A stretch of 64,000 nt of DNA from Mycolicibacterium arenosum (GCF_024320865.1 NZ_JANDBD010000008.1:301730-365729), one strand, 5' to 3'; shown: positions 42,784 through 52,791, numbered from the stretch's first letter. Translations and numbers: made by a program. Notes: generated from the letters alone by a model not told the origin.

Positions 42784-43872
42784 TCAGCGCGGCAGGATCA
42801 GCACCGGCTTGACCGCACGGCCACCCTTCGCCGCCGACCACGCCCGGTCGAAATCGGTGAACTCGAAGCGCGTCACCAGCTTCTCCAGAGGCAGCTCGCC
42901 GCGACGCCACAACTCGGCCAACCGCGGGATGAACACGTGCGGGTCGCCGTCCCCCTCGACGACGCCGCGCACCCGCAGGCCCTTGGCCATGACCAGGCCG
43001 ACGGGCAACTCCGCGGTGAGCGCCCCGAGGCCGACCAGCGCGAGCGTGCCGCACGCCTGCAGTGCGGCCAGCGCGCCCGCGATCACGGGAGCCAGGGCCG
43101 TCGTGTCGATCGCCGCGGTCGGACCGCCGCCCGGCAGCGCGGCGAGCACCGCCGCAGCGTCGTCGACCGCCGGGTCGATCACCGCCGTGGCCCCGAGTTC
43201 GGTTGCCAGCGCCCGCCGTTCGGCGATCGGGTCGACGGCGACGATGTGCGCGCACCCCGCGATCACCGCACCCATCACCGCGGACAGCCCGACGGCTCCC
43301 GCGCCGAAGACGACCAGGGCGTCGTCGGCACCCACCGACATCGCATTGAGCACCGTGCCGACGCCGGTCTGCACGCTGCACCCGAGTGGGGCGGCCAACG
43401 CGGGGTCGACGTCGGACCCGACGACCACGGTGTTGGCAGGCCGGGCCAGCACGTGGGTGGCGAAGCTGGACTGTCCGAAGAAGCCGCCGCGCAACGGGTT
43501 TCCCCGGATGCTGAGGGCGCCGCCGGTGTCCCCGCGCATGTTGAGCGTCGTCGACTGCGCGCAGTAGGCCGGCCGGCCCCGGAGGCAGTTCGCGCACCCG
43601 CCGCAGCTGGCGAAGGTGAGCACCACCCGGTCACCGACGGCGGCGCGGGCGCCGGGCGCGGCCTCGACGACGATGCCCACGCCCTCGTGGCCGAACACCA
43701 TCGGCAGCTTCCTGGCGGGCCACCTCGCCGAAACCGACACGTCGGTGTGGCAGATGCCGGTCGCCTCGATACGCACCAGCACCTCGTCGTCCGCAGGCGG
43801 CCTGACCTGGACGTCGGCCAACTCGGGGTCGGCCCCCTCCGCGAATACGACAGCGGCGCGTGCATCGATCAC
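42784..43872 (-). CDS. Zinc-dependent alcohol dehydrogenase (aryl-alcohol type)
   Basis: A 362-residue MDR-family enzyme starting at GTG 43872. The catalytic zinc site is TGICHTDVSV and GHEGVG, the structural zinc site CGGCANCLRGRPAYC, and the NAD loop VFGAGAVGLSAVMGA. The GDRVVLTFASCGGC segment is typical of aryl-alcohol dehydrogenases such as XylB. It heads a minus-strand set with the FAD monooxygenase and hydrolase and is divergent, 13 bases away, from a quinone reductase. Confidence 0.88.
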   Translation of the reverse strand: MIDARAAVVFAEGADPELADVQVRPPADDEVLVRIEATGICHTDVSVSARWPARKLPMVFGHEGVGIVVEAAPGARAAVGDRVVLTFASCGGCANCLRGRPAYCAQSTTLNMRGDTGGALSIRGNPLRGGFFGQSSFATHVLARPANTVVVGSDVDPALAAPLGCSVQTGVGTVLNAMSVGADDALVVFGAGAVGLSAVMGAVIAGCAHIVAVDPIAERRALATELGATAVIDPAVDDAAAVLAALPGGGPTAAIDTTALAPVIAGALAALQACGTLALVGLGALTAELPVGLVMAKGLRVRGVVEGDGDPHVFIPRLAELWRRGELPLEKLVTRFEFTDFDRAWSAAKGGRAVKPVLILPR

Positions 43873-43894
43873 TCCGGGATGTTAAATGGACCGA

Positions 43895-44875
43895 ATGCGC
43901 GCCATTCACATCCCCCGGCTCGACGGACCGCACGCCGCGGAACTGGTGGAGGTTGACGAACCCACCGCACCCGACGGCCAGGACTGGGTGGTCATCGACG
44001 TGCACGCGGCGGGTGTCGCCTTCCCGGACGCCCTGCAGAGCCGCGGGCTCTATCAGCACAAGGCCGAGTTGCCCTACATTCCGGGCGCCGAGGTCGCGGG
44101 GGTGGTGCGGAGCGCGCCCGCCGACGCACACGTGCAGGCGGGTGACCGTGTCGCCGCGCTGACGATGCTCACCGGGGCGATGGCGGAAGTCGTTGCGCTA
44201 CCCGCGGATCGGGTGTTCAAGCTGCCCGACAACGTGTCGTTCGAGGCGGGCGCGGGCATCCTCTTCAACGACTTGACCGTGCACTGCGCGCTGCGCACGC
44301 GCGGCAGGCTCGCCTCCGGGGAGACGGTCCTGGTGCACGGGGCGGCGGGCGGCATCGGCACGTCGACGCTGCGACTGGCACCGGCGTTCGGCGCACGGCG
44401 CACCATCGCGGTGGTCAGCAGCGAGGCGAAAGCCGACGTCGCCAGGGATGCGGGCGCCACCCACGTGGTGCTCGCCGACGGATTCAAGGACGCGGTCAGG
44501 GAGCTGATGGACGGCCGCGGCGTGGACGTCGTCGTCGACCCCGTCGGCGGTGACCGCTTCACCGACTCGTTGCGCACGCTGAACCCCGGCGGCCGGCTGC
44601 TGGTCGTCGGATTCACCGGCGGCGACATTCCGACCGTGAAGGTGAATCGACTGCTGCTCAACAACGTCGACGCGGTGGGCGTCGGCTGGGGCGCCTGGGC
44701 GGGCACCCATCCGGGCTATCTGGCCGAGCAGTGGGCCGAGCTCGAGCCGCTGCTGGCCTCCGGCGCGGTGTCGGCCCCGGAACCGGTCGTCTACCCGTTG
44801 GAGCGCGCCGCGGACGCCATCGCGTCGCTCGAGGAGCGCACCGCCACCGGCAAGGTCGTCGTCACCGTCCGGTAG
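43895..44875 (+). CDS. NADPH:quinone oxidoreductase family protein
   Basis: A 326-residue MDR enzyme without the zinc motifs. ATG 43895 (MRAIHIPRLDG) is preferred since quinone reductases start MRA; an ATG three codons upstream is possible. The cofactor loop is VLVHGAAGGIGTSTLRLA and the typical VDVVVDPVGGDRFTDSLR follows. Little room for a leader exists between the two divergent genes, so a leaderless message is likely. The 3' end overlaps the converging CocE gene by 14 bases. Confidence 0.86.
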   Translation: MRAIHIPRLDGPHAAELVEVDEPTAPDGQDWVVIDVHAAGVAFPDALQSRGLYQHKAELPYIPGAEVAGVVRSAPADAHVQAGDRVAALTMLTGAMAEVVALPADRVFKLPDNVSFEAGAGILFNDLTVHCALRTRGRLASGETVLVHGAAGGIGTSTLRLAPAFGARRTIAVVSSEAKADVARDAGATHVVLADGFKDAVRELMDGRGVDVVVDPVGGDRFTDSLRTLNPGGRLLVVGFTGGDIPTVKVNRLLLNNVDAVGVGWGAWAGTHPGYLAEQWAELEPLLASGAVSAPEPVVYPLERAADAIASLEERTATGKVVVTVR

Positions 44876-46490
44876 CGACCGCCGACACGTCGCTCGGGGC
44901 CTCGATCCACGCAGTGGGCAGGACCAGCCGGAACCCGTCGAACTCGACGACGTGTGTGGACGGGATGAGTTCGGTGGCGGTCGCGACGGGCACCCCGGTG
45001 CCGGGGTTGCGGGCGTACCGCGGGAAGGATCCACCGCCGACGGACAACCGGATGCGGTGCCCGGCCGGGAACCTGTGCGCCACCGAGTCCAGGTCGACGC
45101 GCAGCGCCGCCTGCGCGCCGGACGCGAGGCTCACGTAGCCGTCCGACACGTTGCGGGACCGGCCCTCTGCGTCGACGTCGCTGAGCCGCACCATCACGTC
45201 GGCGCCGACGGTGTCCGCCGAGTGGGTCAGTTCGACGCGCGGCACCCCGATGACCTCGAGATCGGCGGCGAGCACGGGTCCGGTGTACGTCAACACGTCC
45301 GAGCGTTGCGCCAGTGCGGAGTCGTCGACGTACCCGGCACCCGACAGAGCAAGCAGCCGGCCGCCAAGGGTCGGCGTCGGCTCGGCGGGATCATAGACGA
45401 ACGTCGCTGTGCCCGAAGCGGGTTGGTCGGCCAGGGCGCCATCGGGCTGCGGGCACAACGCGATCTCCCGCGCCTCCGGGGGCCAGGTCGGCAGGTCGCG
45501 CCAACCCGCGTCGGTGGTGACCTCGACGCGCACCGGAGTGGTTCTGCGCTGCCCGCCGAGCCACTCGAGCGACTCCCGGATGGCGGCGGTGCCGCCTTGG
45601 CCGTGTGTCCACGCACCGATCATCAGCGTGACGTCGACGCCCCTCGCGTGGAGTGAGATGAACTGTTCGACGGTCTGGTCGAAGAAGATGTCCTGCCACC
45701 CGCCGATGAGCAGCACCGGGGTCTGCACGACGTCGATCGACGCGGACCGCTGAATCCAGTAGTCGCCGTCCGGTTCCGAGTTGTGCAGCCAGGGCTCGTA
45801 GAACGGCGAGGCGCCGCCCAGCACGCTGCCGGCCGCATCCTCCAGCGGCAGGGTCTCGAGCACGGGCTGCAGTTTGCGCGGCATCAGCGCGTTGCGGATC
45901 AGCTGCCGGATCCAGCCGCCGCGCTCGTGCCAGGTCACCTGGTAGCCCCAGGTGAGGAAGTCGATCAGTGCGAAAGTGCCTCTGCCCCAGGCTGCCCGGC
46001 CGATGTGGTGCGGCGCCATGATGATCACCGAACCGGTCAGCTCGGGCGGCGGGTCGGCCATCAGCGCCCAGCCGGTGAACCCGAGATAGGACGCACCCAC
46101 GGTCGCGAACGACCCGGTGAACCACGGCTGCTGCCGTAGCCATTCGACGGTGTCGACGCCGTCGGCGGTCTCGTTGACGCCGGGGTCGAACGAACCGCCG
46201 GACCCGAAGCTGCCACGCGTGCTCTGCAGCAGCACGTGGTAGCCCCGCGCCGCGTAGAGGCCCATGGTCGCCCTGGCCGCGAGCGAGTCACGGGCGTAGG
46301 GACCGCGCATCAGCAGTGTGCCGGCGGGGGTGTCGGTCAGCGGCCGGTAGTGGTCCGCGATCAGGTTCACGCCGTCGCGCATCGGGACGACGAGACCGCG
46401 CGACACCCGGTAGCGCGAGGTCTCGGGCTCGAGCCCGGCGCGTGCCGACATGACTCGCTGGGCCAGTCGGGTCAGCGGGGCGCCCGTCAC
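44862..46490 (-). CDS. CocE/NonD family hydrolase (X-Pro dipeptidyl-peptidase type)
   Basis: A 542-residue serine hydrolase starting at GTG 46490. The alpha/beta core has VPMRDGVNLIADHYRP at its front, nucleophile Ser in VGASYLGFTGW, Asp near LIGGWQDIFFDQT and His in MIGAWTHGQGG. A C-terminal jelly-roll domain with HRFPAGHRIRLSVGGGSFPRY is typical. The family cleaves esters or X-Pro peptides; the substrate is unknown. Confidence 0.88.
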   Translation of the reverse strand: MTGAPLTRLAQRVMSARAGLEPETSRYRVSRGLVVPMRDGVNLIADHYRPLTDTPAGTLLMRGPYARDSLAARATMGLYAARGYHVLLQSTRGSFGSGGSFDPGVNETADGVDTVEWLRQQPWFTGSFATVGASYLGFTGWALMADPPPELTGSVIIMAPHHIGRAAWGRGTFALIDFLTWGYQVTWHERGGWIRQLIRNALMPRKLQPVLETLPLEDAAGSVLGGASPFYEPWLHNSEPDGDYWIQRSASIDVVQTPVLLIGGWQDIFFDQTVEQFISLHARGVDVTLMIGAWTHGQGGTAAIRESLEWLGGQRRTTPVRVEVTTDAGWRDLPTWPPEAREIALCPQPDGALADQPASGTATFVYDPAEPTPTLGGRLLALSGAGYVDDSALAQRSDVLTYTGPVLAADLEVIGVPRVELTHSADTVGADVMVRLSDVDAEGRSRNVSDGYVSLASGAQAALRVDLDSVAHRFPAGHRIRLSVGGGSFPRYARNPGTGVPVATATELIPSTHVVEFDGFRLVLPTAWIEAPSDVSAVATGR

Positions 46491-46537
46491 CGGCGATCAA
46501 TCTGCGGCACAGCTAGACACCTTAGGGCCACCGCCAG

Positions 46538-48107
46538 TCACCGTCGCAATTCGACCTCGCGTTTCACCTCGAGCCGCCGCAGTTTGCCCGACGACGTCCT
46601 GGGCAGCGATCCGGGCCGGACGAACGACACGTCGGCCGGCACCAGGCCGCACTCGGACGCCACCCGCTGGATCAGGTCGGCGCGCGCCGTCGCCTCGTTG
46701 GGCCCGCGGAACTCCGCAACGACGACCAGGCCGGGCCGAATCGAGCGTTCGCCGACACCGACCGCCACCACCGCACCCTCCCGGACACCCTGCACTCCCG
46801 CGGCCACCCGCTCGACCTCGGCGGGGAACACGTTGCGCCCCGCCACCGTGATGAGTTCCTTGACCCGGCCGCACACCACCAGGCCGCCGTCGACCACGTA
46901 ACCCAGATCGCCCGTGGCGAACCACTCGTCGGCGCTACGCGGGGTGTCGCCGAGATAACCCGACATCATCGACGTGCCGCGGATCAGTACCTCGCCCACC
47001 TCGCGGTCGGTGTACTCCGACGCGGTGTCGGCACGCCCCTCGATGCGCACCTCCATCCCCGGAACGGGCTCGCCGAGAACGGCGTTGCGGCGCGGCGCGG
47101 CGCCATCCGACGTGTGCACGACCGTGTCGTCGACGGCCAACCCGCGACCCGTCGCCGGAACGGTTACGGCGCAGGTCGATTCGGCCAGCCCGTAGGACGG
47201 GGCCAGCGCTCCCGCCGAGAACCCGAACCGGGCCATCTCGGTGGCGAACCGGCCCGTGAGGTCGCAGTCGACGGGTTCACCGCCGTTGAGCGCGAACCGC
47301 AGTGGCCCGAGGTCGACGTCGGTGACGCGTCGCGAGTACTTGCCGATGAGCCCGTAGGCCATGTTCGGCGCGGCCGTGATGGTGCCGCCGCTCTCGGTCA
47401 GCCAGTTCAGCCAGCGGAACGGGGAGGCCTGGAATGCGGAGGTCGGTGCTTGCCACACGTGCGTTCCGCCCAGCGCGCCGGACAGCAGGAAACTCAATCC
47501 CATGTCGTGATACAGCGGCAGCCACGAGCAGCCGACGTCGTCCGGCGTGACGCCGATGCGCGCGTTCAGCCCGGAGATGTTGGCCAGCACGGCGTCCGGC
47601 GACAGCGACACGGTGCGCGGCGTGCCCGTCGACCCCGCGGTGCCCTGCAGGATCGCCGTGGTGGCGGGCGCAGAGGGCGCTACGTAGGTCGTGCTGCGCG
47701 CCGCCGTGGCGTGCGGGGTCGTGTCGGCGACGGCGACGGCACTCTCGACGGAGGTCAAGCGCTCGAGGTAGACGCCCTGGCTCAGCACGTTCCGAATGCC
47801 GATGCCGGAGAAGCGATCCAGCGTGGTGAGCGCCCAGTGTTCGGTGTCGGCGCCGCGCACCGGGCCGGATCGACACCGCCGCATCGGCGAGGAACGCCCC
47901 GATCACCGCCGCGACGAACTCGACGGTCGGCTCGCCCACCAGTCCCAGCGCGGTCACCTGCTCGTTGCCCAGCCACTCGGCGACGTTCTCGGCTCTCGCG
48001 TACACCTCTGCCCACGGATGGCGGGCCCACTCGCCGTCGGCGAGCACCGCGAGGTCGCTCGTGGTGGTGGTCAGGCTCTCGGTGAGCGCGGACGCCAGCG
48101 GGTTCAC
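46538..48107 (-). pseudogene. mbtM: Fatty acyl-AMP ligase resembling MbtM/FadD33, frameshifted
   Basis: The first 80 codons from GTG 48107 (MNPLASALTES... ending FLADAAVSI) and the longer frame from about 47866 onward (GPVRGADTEHW to EVELRR) are two parts of one adenylating enzyme in different frames. In MbtM, the mycobactin side-chain ligase of M. tuberculosis, I recall the joining text as AAVSILPGPVRGA; here LP is missing and the frame shifts, as if about five bases were lost at 47862-47868. The rest is intact: LQGTAGSTGTPR, SWLPLYHDMG, YGLAESTCAV, GDLGY and PRTSSGKLRRLEV. The usual partners MbtL, MbtN and MbtK are not adjacent. A sequence error is possible, though a five-base loss is unlike a homopolymer slip. 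Confidence 0.75.
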
Positions 48108-48210
48108 CAGCGCTCCGATCGAGCGACGTCGCGATCGGTAGCTGAGCTGACGGTGCGCTGCGAAACAGCGGTCATGCCCCAGGACCGTACACGGTCAATT
48201 GACGAAACTG

Positions 48211-49419
48211 TCAGTCACGCAGGAACGCCGCCGCGGCCGCCGCGACGGCCGCGAGCACCAGCACCGTCACCGCCACCGCGGTCCAGCCCCAGCCGTCGAA
48301 CGCCACGCCGCCGAACCAGCCGATGACGCTCGACCCGCCGTAGTAGAAGAGGTTGTACAGCGACGACGCCTGGGCCCTGCCCGCCGGCGCCGCGTGTCCG
48401 GCCCATCCGGAGGCGATCGAGTGCGCGCCGAAGAAGCCGGCGGTCGCGACGACGAGTCCGGCGAGCACGACGAACAGGTTGTCGCTCAACGTGATCGCCA
48501 CCCCGGTCGCCATGACCGCGATCGACACCAGCAGGACGGGCCGGCGGCCGAACCGCGACGCCTCGCGGCCCGCCCGCGTCGACGCCCAGGTACCCGCGAG
48601 GTAGGCGACGAACACCAGACTGACCACCGAGGGCGCCAAGAGGAACGGCGGTCCGGTCAACCGGAACCCGAGGAAGTTGTAGAGCGCCACGAATCCGCCC
48701 ATCAACAGGAAGGCCTGCGCGAACAGGATCAGTTGGCGCGGGGTGCGCAGATTGACCGCCAGCCGATGGGCCAGGCCGCCCTCGGGGTTCTCCTGGCGCG
48801 ACGGCGTGAAGCCGCGCGATCGCGGTGCGAGTCTGACGAAGCTGATCGCCGCGAGGCCGCACAGCGCCGCCACCGTGAACACCCCCGCCCGCCAGCCGGC
48901 GGCCTCGGCCACGGGGCTCGCGACGAGTCGGCCCAGCAGCCCGCCGATGGTCGTCCCGGCGACGAACGTGCCCGCGGCGCGCGCGGCGTGTCCGCGGTGC
49001 ACCTCCTCGGTGAGGTAGGCGACCGCGATCGCGGGGACACCCCCCACCGCGAGCCCTTCGACGAAGCGGCCGGCGAGCAGCAGTTCGAAGGTCGGCGCGA
49101 AGGGCACCAGGAGTCCGACGGCGGTCGCACCGGTCACCGACAGCGATATCGCCCTGACGCGGCCGATGCGGTCGGCGATCGACGACCACGGGATCACGCC
49201 GACGGCCAGGCCGACGGTGGACGCCGAGATGGTCAGCGCGGCCTGCGCCGCGCCGATCCCGAGGTCCGCCGAGATCAGCGGGAGGACCGCCTGTGGCGAA
49301 TAGAGCTGGGCGAACGTCGCGACACCCGCACAGAACAGCGCAGCCAGCAGACGCAGGTAATCGGATGAGCCGGGGGCGTGGCCCGTCCACGCCCGTTCGG
49401 TGCCCTGATCGATCGTCAC
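48211..49419 (-). CDS. MFS transporter (YnfM-like)
   Basis: A 402-residue permease with 12 transmembrane helices, starting at GTG 49419. IPWSSIADRIGRVRAI is the loop 2-3 motif and GRFVEGLAVGGVPAIAVAYLTEEV marks helix 5. The group includes arabinose-efflux-type and YnfM exporters, so export of a small molecule is expected. A LysR regulator lies 100 bases upstream on the same strand, and the ligase gene lies 103 bases downstream. Confidence 0.87.
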   Translation of the reverse strand: MTIDQGTERAWTGHAPGSSDYLRLLAALFCAGVATFAQLYSPQAVLPLISADLGIGAAQAALTISASTVGLAVGVIPWSSIADRIGRVRAISLSVTGATAVGLLVPFAPTFELLLAGRFVEGLAVGGVPAIAVAYLTEEVHRGHAARAAGTFVAGTTIGGLLGRLVASPVAEAAGWRAGVFTVAALCGLAAISFVRLAPRSRGFTPSRQENPEGGLAHRLAVNLRTPRQLILFAQAFLLMGGFVALYNFLGFRLTGPPFLLAPSVVSLVFVAYLAGTWASTRAGREASRFGRRPVLLVSIAVMATGVAITLSDNLFVVLAGLVVATAGFFGAHSIASGWAGHAAPAGRAQASSLYNLFYYGGSSVIGWFGGVAFDGWGWTAVAVTVLVLAAVAAAAAAFLRD

Positions 49420-49519
49420 CGGCGCGACGCTACGAGCCTCCTCCCCATGTGTCCAATGTATGGATATCAGCTAGTTGATGCGCTGAACGCATGATCACAG
49501 GTGCGTCTACCCGTCGCGG

Positions 49520-50389
49520 CTATTCGGGTTGCAGGGAATCCGCGAAACGCTCGGCGGGCGGCGGCAGGATGCGGTCCCGTACCCACACCACGCCGACCTC
49601 CCGCTTGGCGCGCGCGTTGGTCAGCGGGACGTGCACCACTTTCGGGTCACCGCCGTCGCGCGGCACCGGGACGATGGCGACGCCGAAGCCCGCGGCGACG
49701 AGGCCCTCCATGGTCGGGATCTCGGTGGCCTCGAACACGATCTCGGGTTCGAGGCCGTCCTCGGCCCACAGGTCGTCCATCAGCAGCCGCAACCCGAAGG
49801 GCTGCTCGAGCGCGACGAAGGGCTCCCCCGCGGCTGCCGACAGCCGCATCCGCGACTTGGCGGCCAGCGGATGGTCGCGCGGCACCGCGAGGCAGAGTCG
49901 CTCGACGTGCAGGCGCCGCCAGGCCAGTTCGGCGGCCTCCGGTCGCGGCGAGGTGATCGCGAGATCGGACTGGCCGGTGAGTACCCGCTCGGTGATCTCG
50001 TGGGCGGGACCCTGGAAGAGGTCGAACGCGACGGCGGGCGCGGCTTGCCGGAACCGTCGCAGTCGTTCGGGCACATACCAACTGGCCAGGGAGTGCAGGA
50101 AGGCCAGCCGGACTCGACCGGAGTCGGGGTCACGCAGCGCGGCGATCCGCTCTCCTGCGAGTTCCATCTCGGCGAGCCCGCGTCTGGCGTGCTCCAGCAC
50201 GATGCGTCCGTACTCGTTGAGCCGCATCCGGCGATTCACCCGGTCGAACAGCGCAACGCCCGCCCGTTCCTCGAACCTCGCGAGCGCACGGGACAGCGTC
50301 GGCTGGCTGACGCCGAGCTCCGCGGCGGCATCGGTGACGTGTTCGGTGTCGGCGAGCACGACGAACCAGCGCAGATCGTCCAGGTGCAC
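49520..50389 (-). CDS. LysR-family transcriptional regulator
   Basis: A 289-residue regulator. GTG 50389 (MHLDDLRWFVVLADTEHV) begins the winged helix-turn-helix, with AAAELGVSQPTLSRALARFEE as the recognition part. The co-inducer domain follows from residue 90. The frame stays open upstream but without LysR character. The MFS gene downstream is its natural target; the 100-base gap between them contains TATGGATAT and GATATC-like AT-rich dyads where a LysR site could lie. Confidence 0.87.
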   Translation of the reverse strand: MHLDDLRWFVVLADTEHVTDAAAELGVSQPTLSRALARFEERAGVALFDRVNRRMRLNEYGRIVLEHARRGLAEMELAGERIAALRDPDSGRVRLAFLHSLASWYVPERLRRFRQAAPAVAFDLFQGPAHEITERVLTGQSDLAITSPRPEAAELAWRRLHVERLCLAVPRDHPLAAKSRMRLSAAAGEPFVALEQPFGLRLLMDDLWAEDGLEPEIVFEATEIPTMEGLVAAGFGVAIVPVPRDGGDPKVVHVPLTNARAKREVGVVWVRDRILPPPAERFADSLQPE

Positions 50390-50420
50390 CGCTCGACGAT
50401 AGCCCGCGCGAGCTGCGCAC

Positions 50421-50738
50421 TCAGGGGCACATGTAGGCGATGGGCGGGCACTGGCTCGGCCGGATGCCCTCGACGATCCAGTACAGCGTCGGAGCGCCGT
50501 CGCGGACGGACTGGTAGTGCCAGAAGTGACACCCGTTCGTGTCGAACGGAAGGGGGTTGTCCGACTGCGGGATCGGGTCACCGGGGCACCACTCGTAGTT
50601 GCTCCACGCGTCGATCGGGCCCTCACCGGCGCCATAGGTCGCGTGCGCGGTGCCGGCGAAGCACACGGCCGCGGCTGCGCCGACGCCCGACATCATCACT
50701 GCGGCAAGCGCGCGCTGGAATGTCTTGTTCGAAGTCAT
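50421..50738 (-). CDS. Small secreted protein
   Basis: A 105-residue protein with a clear signal peptide (about residues 1-33, ending GTAHA). The mature part has four cysteines (YEWCPGD, TNGCHFWHY, PSQCPPIAYMCP) that could form two disulfides, and many Trp, Tyr and Pro residues. Similar small cysteine-containing exported proteins of unknown function are common in mycobacteria. ATG 50738 is used because it begins the signal sequence. Confidence 0.75.
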   Translation of the reverse strand: MTSNKTFQRALAAVMMSGVGAAAAVCFAGTAHATYGAGEGPIDAWSNYEWCPGDPIPQSDNPLPFDTNGCHFWHYQSVRDGAPTLYWIVEGIRPSQCPPIAYMCP

Positions 50739-50764
50739 GTGACGAGTACACGCGATCCGCACGG

Positions 50765-51367
50765 CTACCGATCCCAAGTCGGCGACATCCCGCTCGCGAG
50801 CGTGGCGAAGCCGGCGCGAAGGCGCTCGATCAACCGACCGGAATCGTCGTCGGCACCCGAGTGCATATCCAGGGCCGACACCAGCACTCCCCACGCGGCG
50901 TGGGCGACGACACGGGGATACACGTCCACGGCGGGATCGGTGCCGGTGCGCTCCGCGATCACCGCGGTGAGCGGCACCAGGCGCGCCTCCCGGTCCGTCC
51001 CCGCCCACCGCACCCGCAGTGCGGGAGCGTCCACAGACAACCGCCGCACCGTGAGCACCCGGTCGACCGGGTGCGGTGACCCGACGAGGGCGACGGCGGC
51101 CTCCTCGAGACTCACCAGCAGCGGCTCCGCGTCGGCCCGACCGACGAGGAACCGGACGTAGTGCGCAACGAACACGTCGACCGCATGCAGGATCGCGGAC
51201 TCCTTGTTGGGGAAGTAGTTCCGGAACGTCCGGCGTGCGACGCGCGCGGCCTCGGCGATGTCGTCGACCGTCACGCAGTCCAGTCCGCGCTCGCCGGCGA
51301 GCCGGGCAGCGGCGAGGCTGATGGCCTCCCGCGTCTCCGCCTTCTTCTGCTCCCGCAACCCGGCCAC
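50765..51367 (-). CDS. TetR-family transcriptional regulator
   Basis: A 200-residue repressor, helix-turn-helix at about residues 10-55 (VTVDDIAEAARVARRTFRNYFPNKESAI). The FPNKE form and the C-terminal pattern match the AcrR/TetR group that regulates mycobacterial MmpL and efflux genes. It precedes the secreted-protein gene by 26 bases on the same strand and follows the LLM gene. Confidence 0.86.
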   Translation of the reverse strand: MAGLREQKKAETREAISLAAARLAGERGLDCVTVDDIAEAARVARRTFRNYFPNKESAILHAVDVFVAHYVRFLVGRADAEPLLVSLEEAAVALVGSPHPVDRVLTVRRLSVDAPALRVRWAGTDREARLVPLTAVIAERTGTDPAVDVYPRVVAHAAWGVLVSALDMHSGADDDSGRLIERLRAGFATLASGMSPTWDR

Positions 51368-51418
51368 GCGTTCAGCATCGCATGGCCCGCAGGCCGGCTG
51401 ACCGTGCCGCGGAAGTCC

Positions 51419-52300
51419 CTAGCGCTGCAGCAGCGGCTGCACCTCGGCGCCGATGAACCGGACGAACTCCTCGACATCGACCGACGCCGTCGGCTGCAGC
51501 ACCACGGTGTCCGCACCGGCATCGACCCAGCGCCGCGCGCCCCCGGCGATCCGGGCCGCGTCGCCGAACACGCCGACGTCGTCGGTGGGGTCGAGCTTCC
51601 AGAACTCGGCCTCGGCGCGGAGATCGGCCTGCGCGGTCGGACCCGTCGTGCACAGCAGATAGGCCACCACCGCGCGCGTCGACTCTCCGGCGCCGTCGCG
51701 CACGTGGCCGAGCGCTGTCCGCAGACCGTCCGGCGTCGTCCCGCCGGTGATCACGGTTCCGGACGCCAGTTCCCCGGTGAGCCGCAACGTCTTCGGCCCC
51801 ACCCCGCCCGCGAGCAGTTCGACGGGTTCGGTGGGTGGCCAGTCCAGCGCGACGTCCTCGAGGCGGACGTAGCGACCGTCGAACGTCACCCGCTCGCCGC
51901 GCAGCAGCGCCGACAGGCAGACGAGGTACTCGCGCAACAGCGTCATCGGCGACTCGACGCGGGCACCGATCCACCCCATCCACTCCAGCACCCCGTGCCC
52001 CAGTCCGATCCGGACACGACCGGGGAACGCACGAGCGAGCGTCGCGATCTCCATGGCGGCGGCCGCGACGTTGCGCATCGGCACCGGAAGCACGCCCACC
52101 CCGACGGTGAGTCGGTCACTGTGCGACAGCGCGATGGCCGCGGCGGAGATCCCACCCGCCAGGAAGCAGTCCTCCCAGAGCCACAGTTCGTCGAGGCCGG
52201 CGGCGTCGGCCGCGCGGGCGGCCCCCGCGAGACGCTCGGGGGCGAACTGAGGGCGGAACACGCAACCGACGCGAGGATGGCTCGTCACGGCCACCATCAT
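51419..52300 (-). CDS. LLM-class flavin/F420-dependent oxidoreductase
   Basis: A luciferase-like TIM-barrel protein of about 293 residues. The start is uncertain: ATG 52300, ATG 52297 and GTG 52294 are adjacent. Conserved parts are DELWLWEDCFLAGG, LTVGVGVLPVPMRN, RIGLGHGVLEWMGWIG and LAGGVGPKTLRL. LWEDCF and GHGV are typical of mycobacterial F420 enzymes. The substrate is unknown. Confidence 0.83.
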   Translation of the reverse strand: MMVAVTSHPRVGCVFRPQFAPERLAGAARAADAAGLDELWLWEDCFLAGGISAAAIALSHSDRLTVGVGVLPVPMRNVAAAAMEIATLARAFPGRVRIGLGHGVLEWMGWIGARVESPMTLLREYLVCLSALLRGERVTFDGRYVRLEDVALDWPPTEPVELLAGGVGPKTLRLTGELASGTVITGGTTPDGLRTALGHVRDGAGESTRAVVAYLLCTTGPTAQADLRAEAEFWKLDPTDDVGVFGDAARIAGGARRWVDAGADTVVLQPTASVDVEEFVRFIGAEVQPLLQR

Positions 52301-52425
52301 TCCCGCACGGCCCGCTCGTAACGCGGCCCACGTCGATGTTGCGAGCCTCGTCGTCATCCGGCAGCCCGTGCTGAGCCTGTCCGATTCGTTCACGACGCCG
52401 GCTGCCGAGGATGTAGACAGGACGC

Positions 52426-52791
52426 ATGACCGACTTGTCACGACACCTCAGCGTGTGGGTGGACGCCGATTGGGAGCGCGTCTACGGCGTCGCCTCGGAC
52501 AAAGACCGGCTCGCCGAATGGGCTGCCGGCCTTGCCGATCCGGAACTGGGGCTGGAGGTGACCGAGTTCGCGGCCACCAACCCCTACGGCGTCCTCGACC
52601 ACGTGGTCCGCATGCCGAACGGGGCGGAGGTGTTCAACCCGATGCGAATCATTCGGGCGGACACCCCCGGCGCGTGCGAGATCGTGTTCACGCTGCGCCA
52701 ACGGGCGGACCAGACCGCAGAGCAGTTCGATGCGGATGCCGCGGCGGTGACCAGGGATCTCATCGCGCTGAAGACGCTTGCGGAGCGTTGA
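52426..52791 (+). CDS. SRPBCC (polyketide cyclase/START-like) family protein
   Basis: A 121-residue helix-grip protein. The start LSRHLSVWVDADWERVYGVASDKDRLAEWA is typical of SRPBCC domains, which bind hydrophobic ligands. It is divergent from the LLM gene by 125 bases, and its stop directly abuts the stop of the converging ferredoxin-like gene. Confidence 0.78.
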   Translation: MTDLSRHLSVWVDADWERVYGVASDKDRLAEWAAGLADPELGLEVTEFAATNPYGVLDHVVRMPNGAEVFNPMRIIRADTPGACEIVFTLRQRADQTAEQFDADAAAVTRDLIALKTLAER

